64,000 nt of DNA from Morchella semilibera (lineage: Eukaryota > Ascomycota > Pezizomycetes > Pezizales > Morchellaceae). The stretch lies in NCBI GenBank assembly GCA_009192285.1, contig WBVU01000010.1:1486111-1550110 (forward strand), written 5' to 3'. Positions 13,049 to 23,248 of this stretch are shown here, piece by piece. Both the position numbers and the translations under genes were made by a program. The number at the start of each line of letters is the position of its first letter. Position 1 is the stretch's first letter. Below the pieces are notes generated by a model that was not told the origin of the DNA, ran no database searches, and was given only the letters and a program-made list of their open reading frames with translations.

Positions 13049-13128
13049 CGGGCCCCTAGTCTCGTACCCATCCCCTACGAGCAGTCCCAGCGGTAGGAGG
13101 GCTGGGTACGAGCCTAGCGGGCCCCTAG
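13049..13128. repeat. Foldback with 11-bp terminal direct repeats
   Basis: The 11-mer CGGGCCCCTAG occurs at 13049-13059 and again at 13118-13128. Between them lie inverted arms: CTCGTACCCA at 13061-13070 pairs with TGGGTACGAG at 13103-13112, and a nested CCTAC/GTAGG pair sits closer to the centre. It could be a tiny foldback element with duplicated target, or a structured RNA or DNA hairpin. No coding capacity. Confidence 0.6.
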
Positions 13129-16100
13129 AGATAAAATTTAAGAGAGAGGGTTATGAACCTTAGTACCGATGATGTTAGTAAAAGCGATGTTTAACACTAG
13201 CTTGGACGGTCAAGGTAAACCAACAGTTTTCCCCTCAAAAAAAGCTCGCCCGCGCCAAATATATCCTAGCCTTCAAAAACAAGAAAGTTAAATTTTGGAG
13301 ACAGACAATCTGTAGGTAATTACCAGTACTACACATTCTCTGTTTCAGACTTCTTAATCTGAAGTTTTTGAAAGAGTAGATATGGTTCAAAAAACCGGGA
13401 CCTTCCAGCCTATGGCCGTCATCAAAAAAAAAAAACCAAATAACCTATTTTATCATACCCGGACCAGCTAATTACGCAATTAAATCATTTATTGAGTCTG
13501 AAAACCACAATATATGTACCAATAAATCGTTTTTCCGCCTTGGCTAATGGCCGGAATGTTGATTTATCGTGACCGGAACCATATGGCCATTCCCCCCGCG
13601 GAAAGCCTCCTACGCTCGCTCCTATTATCGTCTACTTCGCGAGATTTATGGTTTGGTGACTATAGTGTTATCAATGCCCGGTCCTCCACACTAGCCCTAC
13701 ATGCCCGTATTTTCTCCACTAAACTTATGTAGAAGGGTCATTATTTAGCGAGGTGAGAAAGCGCATGGATCAAAATTGGCGGCCTTGGAGGCAAAGTAGT
13801 ACAAGGGCACGGGCTTCAGCCACGACAATTCTAGCTAGATTAGTTATATCCTCTCTCTAAATACTTTACTATCTACATCTAGGCACCAACGGTAATTAAA
13901 TCCACCGTTGTTGAGTTGATTAAGGACCCCGGATATTAGGTATATTTGTAACCACAGGCTTTGCGCCGACCCCTAACAGGGTGGGTTGAATAAATTCGAG
14001 TGATGTAACGTGAACGGAATGTGCTTATCATACGTCTAACATTCCCCGGTCATATTTTTCAGATAGGTGCAAACCTTATTATTATTTAGAGTATTGCATT
14101 GTATTTGGTGTTAATTATGTATGTAGATATGGTACTGAGGTTTAGTTCCCATTTAGTAAACAGGACCAAGAGAGTATTTACCGATCGACCGCTTAAGCCC
14201 TGGGAAAGAGTTCCGCCATGGCTCCTTCATTCGTTGGTGTTGATCCCCCCGCTTCCATCTTCTTTGGCTTCCACCTTCCCTACGGATACCCCGCCATTTT
14301 TTCTTTTACCACAACCCCACCCTTATCACAACCACAATGATGATCCAATCGGTATCTCGCCCTGTCAAAAAGCCCTGTGCTTCAATGGCCCATCATCTCT
14401 TGTTGGTTGACCTTTCTAGAATAGGCATAGACGTATTCCGTAACTTAAGACACTGCCATATGCAGATGTAATTGACCGTGAATAGTAATTTGTGCATATG
14501 CACTCCATGATTTTCCGAACTTTCAGCCCTCCGGATAGTGTTCTAGAGCTTTTCGATTTGGCATCTAACCCGTCTCCAGAGCTGCAGGGAATCTCCTTTA
14601 ATTCGTCGGTTTATAATGCTTGTGAATATGCCCCAGTTACTACTCCCTGGTAATTTGGGTTCTAGAAAGAAAAAAGACGTTAATCTTTAATGGCTGACTT
14701 CATAGGGTAATGTTTTGCTGCTGTGGGCCATCTCATAATGATAAGCAGCCCCGATCGTTACTCGCATATTCGACCAACTAGATATGCGAGACAATAAGTA
14801 AATAGCCGCGTATTAGCCTCTGCTAGCTAGCTGCAGGACTTCTTATTAGAGCTAAGGCGTGAAGCTTTACTCTATCTGAGCGAGTTGGGTAGAAGGATCA
14901 TTCATACTTTGCTCCACTCTAGAGTAATTACTCTAGCTCCCATGCAACCTGCAAGCATGTATGTAGAGTACACGGAAAAACTGAGCGGCTAGGACACTCT
15001 AGTAAGGGCCCCGTACAGCTTCCAAAGCTCCTCGACATCGAGTGCTGAGTTGTGTTTCCCAACGGTAGGTAATTTGTGAAAACGTGACATCACGAGAATT
15101 ATTGTTCGCGCAGATTTTTTTTGTTGATGCATGATAGTAAAGAATTTTTCAAAACGCTAGCGTGCTGTCAGATGTAAAGTCTGATGCAGGGGGTTCATCC
15201 TCACATCCACATGTCGCAGACGACATACTCTAAATCAGAGTATGTAGGTATAGTGTTGACGTCGATTGTTTCAGTGCGCACTGGGACTGCATTGATTAAC
15301 CGCTACCACTGCATCTATGGTATCATTGTGTACCAAGATTCCCGTTTCCGTTGCCACTGATCTGCCCCGCGCGTTGATTGTTTTGAAGAAAACGATTGTC
15401 GAAAGTGCTGGTTGTACTCGGGTATGGGTGCTTTGTGGACCAGACAGACCCGAAGAGAATTCCAATTTTCTAGCGGCTATGTTGGTCACCATCCCTTCCG
15501 ATTGGTGACACGTACATACGGTAAGTAAGCACTTTTGGAGCCTTCTTTCATAAAAAAATTTTCGACCTTCTCTGACGGTGAGGCCGGTTGAAACCATGAC
15601 AGCTGTTACCCCAGAATTCTGAAACTTGCGCCGAAAAAACTCACATAGTCCCAAAACCACGCCGCCGGCTGCTAAACTGGTAGATAGATATCGCTCCTGG
15701 GGGTGAAATCGCGTAGAGCTCCTCCCAAGTTTCACGAACGCAATCCACATTTAACTGGGGGCCGGAAGTTGTGAATTCTATTGCAGCACCCAGAATACCG
15801 CCGATGGGGCACCGCAACTGAGACAGGCATCGAATCGGAAAAGATGGAGGAGGAGCAATATGGATATGCAAATATTCTAAGGAAGCCGATGTAATCAGAT
15901 AACTGATACTTCATGAATACCTGATAGCCAGTGGATAGGTGCCGAACCCCTCGTGGAAACTAGTTCCGATGCGGGGGGTTGGGGTTCGGACTTGTTGCTG
16001 CCCTCATTGGCGGCCGTAATCCTCGCATTGGCGGTCTTGGTTCCTTGGGGAGAAACTCGAGTGATGTTGGGTGATAGTGGCTGGCCAGGATAACAAAAGA

Positions 16101-17768
16101 TTCGAGATTCTAGTTGTTATTGTTGCCTCTTCAGGGTTGAGGTAATGTACCATGCACACCCAGCTCAGAGGTGCAGAACTAGTGTCTTGAGGAGAGCATT
16201 GGTATCATTGTGGAATTTGTGCGGTGAGGTTATGTAGAACGAACATTAGCTTGCGTTAGAAACCTAGAAAAAGGTAGTTTCTTTTAATTGTCGGAAGATG
16301 TGTGTGCACGACGCCTCTGGGGGTTTGTGCGGGGAGGGGGGGAAGTCCGGGTGGTGGTGGTGGACGTCTAAATAAACATCGACAAGTCAATGATGGGGAA
16401 TGTATCTTTTGGTAAACGTAACACACCAAGATGGATTGCATGATTGCAGTTGGTAAGGGAGAATTCTAGAAGCAAGCAAGTAAGCGTACTAAAGGGCTTA
16501 GAAGATGGTAGTGAAACAAAAAGCAAGATCGGAAGCGAATCGAAACATTATCACAGTCTAAATATAATAGCAGGGAACACATTGAGGCTGAAGACGAATA
16601 GAATGTTTGAATTTGCGTAAGAAATCCCAGCTAGACGACAACGCGAACGGACTGATTCAGGGGAGTGCTTACGAACACAATGCGTTATGCGTGCCATGCG
16701 TGCCACATCAGAGAAGAAGGTTCACTATGTGCACTGTGCAGCAGCAGCAACAGCAACAGCAGCGAGAAATTGTGTAAAAAAGATTTCTCATATGCACATA
16801 TCTGCACATGCTCTAGGTACATGTAGGTACATGTACCCATACTCTATGATTCTCACTGTGTGTGGTTGTGGAACTTGTGGTTGTGGTGTGGTACAGCCAG
16901 GCCCTTGGTACATTGAGCAAAGATGGAGTAGGTACAAAGCGATGAATGTGGGAGAATTTACACCATCGCCCAACGGGATGACGGGAAAGAAGTGTGTGTA
17001 GAATAAAGTGCTTCCCTAGGCATGTCGGCCCTGGTCCTGAAGAAAACCCGGGAGTTGATGGAGGGGGTGCCTGTCGTGTTGCGAACACTTTATTTAGCGG
17101 AGAGTCCAGCCGGCGAACGGCGTGGGACTTGTGCCGCGCCGAAACCAGCATGCACAAGACTCCTCCTATCCATCATCCCCCCCCCAGTCCAGTTTCGAAC
17201 GGGGCTGGGAACTTCCCATGTGGGAATGGGAACTGCCCAAAGAGCAGGATCCCTTTGTATTGCGGCGATCTTAGCCTAATCCGTCACCGTAAGGTTGAGG
17301 AAGGGGAGGTCAGCTCAAGACTTCTCACATAAAGAGACCACGCTGTCCTCAGTGTCCCTGGTTTCCTCTTTCCTCTCCAACACACCAGTCTCTGCCCATC
17401 CAGCTGAGTTCTCGATGAAGTGGCCTATTCAAGGAGACGCTGTTCGTTAGCCAGCGATCTATACTAGGGAATTGTTTCTGTGACTCTTCTCTGACTCTTC
17501 CTCTTCTGACTCCGAGTCACGTTTACACTCACTCTTTTACTTCGACTTACTTGTCCTCAAACCTTTTGTTTCCACATTTCATCTTCCCGTCCTGCACAAG
17601 TCTGCAGCAGACGGAAGAGAATCCTATCTGCTTGTTACAACACCCCCCCCCCCCTAAAACAACTACTTCATCCAAAATTGATCTTGCATACAACTGCATC
17701 TCATCACTCCCTCATCACTCTCATATCATCAGATTCATTGTATTTTGAGCCCTTTTCTTCATTACGTC

Positions 17769-18960
17769 ATGCCTTCTCAGTTTGTCGATTCTTTCACACC
17801 AATGGAATCTTCTATCGACTCCCCTACTGTTACAAAGGATGAACCACTCGACTTTGATGACTTCAGTGGTCTCGGTATGTTGATGAACGGGCCCATTACC
17901 CCTGCTTCAACAGCTCCGAGCGATCTCTATCTCGGAACCCCATGTGGGAACTCTCCAGCTTCCAACTACACGGAAAGCCCTGGACCCTCACCAACTCCGG
18001 CTCCAGGCGAAACCCCAAAGGAAGGCGAAAAGAAGCCAGTCAAGAAACGAAAGTCATGGGGACAAGTTCTTCCTACACCAACAACCAATTTACCCCCTCG
18101 GTATGTCTAATCATTGCCCAAATTTGAAATGATTTATTTACTAACCTTAATCATAGCAAACGTGCCAAGACTGAACCTGAAAAGGAACAGCGTAGAATTG
18201 AGCGTGTCATCCGAAACCGCCAAGCAGCACAAACTTCCCGTGAACGTAAACGGTTAGAGTACGAGGCCCTCGAGAAAGCTAAAGCAGCCCTCGAGGTTGA
18301 CAATAACGAACTCAAGAGTAAGCTGAGCATCACCGAGAGGGAGAATATCGAGCTTGCTCAACGCCTCTCCAACCTTGAACAACAAGTCAAGATGTTCCAA
18401 GACACCATGAACGTTGCTAGGCAGATTGCCGACAAAGTCAATTATTCACAGTCTGGTGTACCAGTACCAGCCGATATCCCATCACCTGTCGGCTCTGATG
18501 ACGTTCCCTCCAGACTGACCTTTGTCGATAACACCCTTGACCCAAACACCCTTTTCTCCAATGAAGCGAGTAACGCATCATCCCCGGCGTTGGATCTCAA
18601 CGTTGAAGCTCTCTACGAGACACAACAAACTGCTGTTTTGTTGTGTGACCTGCCGTGTCTGCAGAGAGCTTCGCGTCCTTCCCCGGAAATTTTGACTATT
18701 TGGATGATGCAGTACCTACTGTTGGCAACAATGACATCGACGATCTATTCGATTCAGATGCCTTTTCTACAACTTTTCTTGAGTCTCAAACGGGGGACCA
18801 AGATTCCGGATACTCAACTAGCACACTTTTTTCCCTTGATTCACTGGTTGATTACGACCAAACCGACCAAGCAGCTTTGGCGACGACTTCTGACCTGCAA
18901 CCCGGCCTGCGCGCTCCTATTGGTAGCGACGGACGAGCGACTGCAATCGGAGTCGAGTAA
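17769..18960 (+). CDS. hacA: HAC1/HacA bZIP factor, IRE1-spliced form
   Basis: This is the transcription activator of the unfolded-protein response. Conventional exons are 17769-18100 and 18157 onward (intron 18101-18156, GT-AG). Removing a further 20-nt intron, 18633-18652, gives a 371-aa protein ending at 18960. The bZIP basic region reads RRIERVIRNRQAAQTSRERK, preceded by the KKPVKKRKSWGQVLPTPT element conserved in HacA proteins and followed by leucine heptads. The N-terminus has the acidic DEPLDFDDFSG motif. After the 20-nt splice the tail switches to AVSAESFASFPGNFDYLDDA and an acidic activating C-terminus. Without it translation continues in another frame to 19171 (448 aa). A 20-nt shift is the only natural-length deletion between the two CNG-CNG cleavage sites that joins the frames. 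The ATG lies in a TTACGTCATGCC context. Confidence 0.93.
18621..18658 (+). promoter_or_regulatory. HAC1 unconventional IRE1 intron and stem-loop
   Basis: The first splice site sits in a perfect hairpin: stem CACAACAAA (18621-18629) pairs with TTTGTTGTG (18637-18645) around the 7-nt loop CTGCTGT, cut after the first G (18632|18633). The second site is the loop CTGCCGT closed by GAC/GTC (18647-18659), cut after 18652. Both loops match the IRE1 consensus CNG|CNGN, and the excised piece is exactly 20 nt, the length known for mould hacA genes. Cleavage positions are predicted from these rules. Confidence 0.9.
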
Positions 18961-19171
18961 GCTGTTTGGAAAGTTTGGCTTGTTATCAGGCGGGGATGAT
19001 GGGGGAGTTGGTTTGTTGGGCGGGAATCCGGCCAGTGAACTTCGGAGATTAGTGGAAAGTTTGGATTTGGACAGGCAATGTGATGAAATTGACTATGGAC
19101 CCGTGAAACGGTCCGCAACATGGAACATCTCAAGGCGTCCTGGCAGTCCAGGGTGTGGGGGGTTTGTTTGA
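18961..19171 (+). other. Tail frame of unspliced HAC1 mRNA
   Basis: In the unspliced frame translation runs 71 further codons past the stop of the active form, ending at 19171. This stretch is the 3' UTR of the spliced message but coding in the unspliced one. It includes GGDDGGVGLLGGNPASELRR. Confidence 0.6.
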
Positions 19172-20682
19172 TTCTGTCGGCGAATATTTGGGTCATAGGG
19201 TTTAGTTTAATCTTTTTCCTTTGTTCCTTTCCTTTTTAACGTATCTCGTGCCTCTAATGCCTTTTCTTTGTTTGGGAGTGGGTGGATGTGGTTTCATCCA
19301 AAAAAAAAAAAATTATGCAGGAAAATGGGAGGAGGAGGAACTCAGGGAGCCTTCTTCTGTTCTTGTTTTCTTATGAGGGTTTTTCTTTACGGTGTTAGAA
19401 GGGGCTTGCTCAAATTTTTTACTTTCGCTTTCTGTTATGGGTGTGTGATTTTCTTCCATGGTTTTTTTCTTTTTTATATTCTAGCGTTTATATCGCGTGA
19501 ATAATCTGGTACACAAGACTGTTCGTATTGTGGTTTATATTAGCTAGTGAGAGGGTTAGAAAAGAAGCCCGCCTACAAATACCAGACAAAGCCTCAGGCT
19601 TAAAATAAACATTCAACGCTCTCGCTGTAGCTACATAAAGTGACTTCCAAAATTTTGATTTCGAATTTGACTGGTCTACCTAGATGAGATGAGATGGAAT
19701 TTCGAAGCTTGAATTTCTTCCATACATCCGCAATAGAGTAGTGTGTTGGCTTTTTCGAAATTTATGATATCACATCATTGGTCTCGTCAGCCCTATCAAT
19801 TACATACACAAAAAATTTCAGCAGCATACATGCAGCCAGTAAAAACTATTTCCTTAAGTCTCGAGAAGAGATCCTGTTCGCGCCAGCGTGCAGTGGCAAC
19901 TTGCCTACTTGAGATTGAGTAAGCCATGAATGTAGAGTTCCCTCTGCAGGGGAACAGATTGCTTTTCCTCATCGAGTGATGGCACCAATCAAAGGCTCTA
20001 GGGTCTTTTGCGTAAAGGGCCTATTGAGTGGGCTTGTTCCCTGCAATATTTGTGGGTTCTGGAGTGATGAACAAAGTATGTATTTTACTGCCGAGCCCTC
20101 CACCGGGATCTCCCCACACGGGCCACACTTAGGGCAATCAATTACTTGTATAGAATTCGTGAAAAAGAAGAAAAGATGGTAGTAAAAAAGCAAGCTTCAG
20201 TCAAAAATTGCTTTGTGAGCCAAAAAGTATTCTTAAACGGGAAACCGGTGCAATACAGCAAGATTTTCGTGCGACATACAATTTATTCCCCGCAGCTATT
20301 TTTCCTCATCTGAGGCCATCTCTGTTACTCCCGGATCAATTGTATTTCTGATACTAAGAGGAGAAAGGTACCTTCAGATTAGTACACATGCGAAACAAAC
20401 TCCGTGTGGTCGGGATGCTGGATGATCCTCTGAATTTATCCATTAGAGCTGCAGTGCATTTTCACCCCGCTCTAGCCAGCCCAGTTCATGCTCACCATGT
20501 TTACCAGGCTACTCAAATAGGCCCTCGTGATAGTTGTCTGCCATCAATCCCTTATCCTTTTTTTCCCTCTTATCAAACCCCTCATCTCAACTTCTCTATA
20601 TATATCTATAGGAATACGTAGGCATTGCCCATCAAGCTCCTCTGTGCCAAAGAACAGCATCAATTTTATATAATTATCAACA
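19172..20682. other. Intergenic, no gene seen
   Basis: A T-rich tract just after the HAC1 frame (to about 19500) is probably its 3' UTR. The rest shows no recognisable gene. A TATA-like stretch (ctatatatatctata, about 20596-20610) lies some 80 nt upstream of the kinase ATG at 20683. Confidence 0.5.
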
Positions 20683-22787
20683 ATGGCTTCAGAAAGCTAC
20701 TTCCTCGGTGTCGACGTCGGGACTGGTAGCGCCCGGGTCTGCATCATTGACAGTACTGGTGAAATCAAAGGCGTCGAGTCCAAAGAGATTCAAACATGGA
20801 ACCCTAGGGCAAATTACTATGTGAGTGGGTATCTTAGTTATTAGAACTCACAATAGCTAATGAGCACATAGGAGCAATCGACAGCAGATATCTGGTTCGC
20901 AATTTGCTACTGCAGCCGTCTTGTCCTCCAGAAATCAGGCGTAGACCCGGAATTGGTGAAGGGAATTGGGTTCGATGCTACCTGCTCGCTGGCTGTCATG
21001 TCTGAGGATACAAACGAGCCGATTTCTGTGGCTGGACCGGATTTCACAGAGACGGCGAGAAATGTTATTTGTATGTTGTGATAATTCTTTCCTAGATTGA
21101 ACCCTGACTAATAAATGTTGTCTAGTATGGATGGACCATGTAATAGCAATGACCTCATTGATCATTATCGTGGACCGCATCTAATGTTTGAACTTTATAG
21201 CGCCCTGTCAAGGAAACTGCAAAAATCAATGCAACTCAACACAATCTTCTCCAATATGTTGGAGGCTCGATGTCAATCGAGATGGAAATCCCGAAAGTCC
21301 TTTGGCTGAAAAATAACATGCCAAAAGAGCTCTTTGAAAGATGCAAGTTCTACGATCTGGCGGATGTTCTGACACATCTCGCAACTGGGAATGAGACCAG
21401 ATCTTTCTGCAGCGCTGTATGCAAGCAGGGCTTCGTTCCTGTTGGTATTGATGGAAGTGTTAAAGGTTGGCAAGACGACTTTTTGAATGCCATCGGGCTG
21501 CCAGAGCTTTGTGAAGACAATTTTAGAAGAATGGGTGGTGTCCATGGACAGGTACAAAATTTGTCATGTTTCTAAGTTTGCAGTCTCTAACCCGATTGGC
21601 TTCTACAGAATGGAACAATGCTTTCCGCCGGAGAGCTAGTGGGTGAACTGAGTGAGAGAGCCGCAAAGGAGCTTGGCCTCAAACCCGGTACCAAGATCGG
21701 TAGTGGTGTCATTGATGCCTACGCAGGATGGATCGGAACTGTGGGAGCAAAGGTTAAGATGAGCGAGGACTTGCTGGATCAAGACCACGCAAAAAGTGAT
21801 ATCGAGCAATGTTTCAAGCGTTTGGCAGCCGTGGCAGGTACAAGTACTTGTCATCTGGTCATGTCCAGAGATCCGGTCTTTGTACCTGGAGTATGGTAAG
21901 CCAACAATCCAAAGCCACATCGCTCCAGACCCAGTAATTAACCAATAAACGTATCCAGGGGCCCCTACCGTGACGTTCTCCTCCCCGGTTTTTGGATGGC
22001 CGAAGGTGGCCAATCTTCCACCGGCAGTCTCCTCCATAACGTCCTTACCACCCATCCCTCCCATGACAAGGCCCTTGAAGAGGCCAAAATCGCGGGTACA
22101 AACATCTTTGACTATCTTAACGCCCATCTCGAGGACATGCGTAAAGCCCAGAATGCTCCCACAATCGCCTATATTGCTCGCCATCTCTTCTTTTACGGTG
22201 ATAAGCACGGAAACCGTTCACCCATTGCTGACCCTGAGATGCGTGGCTCCATTGTTGGGCTGAGTATGGATTCCAGCATCGATGATTTGGCGTTACAGTA
22301 CTTTGCTGCTATGGAGTTTATCGCTCAACAGACAAGGCATATCATTGAAGCACTGAATAACAGCGGGCACGCTATTACTAGTATTTTTATGAGTGGTGGA
22401 CAGTGCAAGAATAAGCTCTTAATGCACCTCATTGCTGACGCAACTGGTTACCCTGTATCTATCCCAAGATATATTGACGCGGCAGTTGTTCTTGGTGCTG
22501 CAATGCTCGGTGCTAAGGCTGCTAGTGTAAATGCTCAAGGAAACACTGAGAACCTCTGGACTATCATGGATAGGATGAGCAAGCCAGGCACTATCATTGA
22601 ATCCACCACAAACGAGAAGGAGAAAAAGCTTTTGGACGCCAAATACAAGGCGAGTAACTGCACTATCTACGAATCCCTGTGGATAGCCTTCCTCTAATCA
22701 TTTCTACAGATATTCCTCGATATGGCAAAGGCGCAGCAGGCGTACCGCAAGAGTATCGACGAGGCTGTTGGTGATTGGTCTGCCTAA
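20683..22787 (+). CDS. FGGY-family ribulokinase-like sugar kinase
   Basis: This kinase is predicted to phosphorylate a pentulose such as D-ribulose, like yeast YDR109C and human FGGY. I read seven exons: 20683-20820, 20872-21070, 21126-21139, 21201-21551, 21609-21895, 21959-22649 and 22710-22787 (585 aa, normal family length). Exon 3 is only 14 nt (LWMDH). The first phosphate loop is GVDVGTGSARVCIID. The catalytic region contains GSGVIDAYAGWIGTVGAKV, and the second nucleotide motif is SIFMSGGQCKNKLLMHLIAD with RYIDAAVVLGAAMLGA. The last intron (22650-22709) starts with GC (gcgagt): only this joins KYK to IFLDMAKAQQAYRKS and reaches a stop in the family position. It converges on the CYB2 gene. 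Confidence 0.92.
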
Positions 22788-23248
22788 GTTAGTTCCAGCG
22801 GATCTGGGTATGGTTTTTTTCTTTTTTTGGATTGCCCTTTAGGGTTTATGATATAGGATTTTTTTTGTTTTTGTTATCCCACACAAAATGGAAATTAGAT
22901 ATGATTATAAAGGTGGTGCACATGCGTGTGTTTTGTGTAAGAATCTGAAGGAAAGCCCAAAGTATGTGTAGGGATGGTTGGCTACAAGAGGGTGCTCTCT
23001 GATGCATGAATAACCATCACATCACATCACAGCATAAGCGCATAATTACCCCTCATAATACGAGCATGAAAAAGTGTAAATTTTGTTTCAAATTACCCTT
23101 ACGCCCTAAATAAACAAACAATGCCGCTTATCAAGAACCAGAAATGAACCGAAAAAAAAAACCCCCGAATCTAGAGTTCTAGCTCAGTACCAATAACATA
23201 TCTCACATCCTATCGTTGCATCACCATTTATCACTCGCTACAAATCGC
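22788..23248. other. Convergent spacer, no gene
   Basis: 3' sides of the sugar kinase and cytochrome b2 genes meet here. T-rich and A-rich tracts occur but no open frame of interest. Confidence 0.5.

Larger units (their letters stand above)
10461..17768. other. 7.3-kb gene-poor region
   Basis: No protein family is recognisable on either strand. The longest open frames (15271-15750 minus, 11788-12264 minus, 11084-11464 plus) have no start context, introns or composition suggesting genes. The region holds G and C homopolymer runs (10520-10530, 10639-10650, 17643-17655), a CCACAA hexamer array (11028-11057), a foldback (13049-13128), CAG/CAA repeats near 16741 and TACATGTA palindromes at 12485, 12983, 16818 and 16828. 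The last 400 nt before 17769 are pyrimidine-rich and are probably the HAC1 promoter and leader. Long non-coding RNAs cannot be excluded. Confidence 0.5.

Noticed and set aside
15271-15750. 160-codon open frame on the minus strand
   Set aside because: No family resemblance, no good start, no introns and overlapping open frames on both strands; probably chance.
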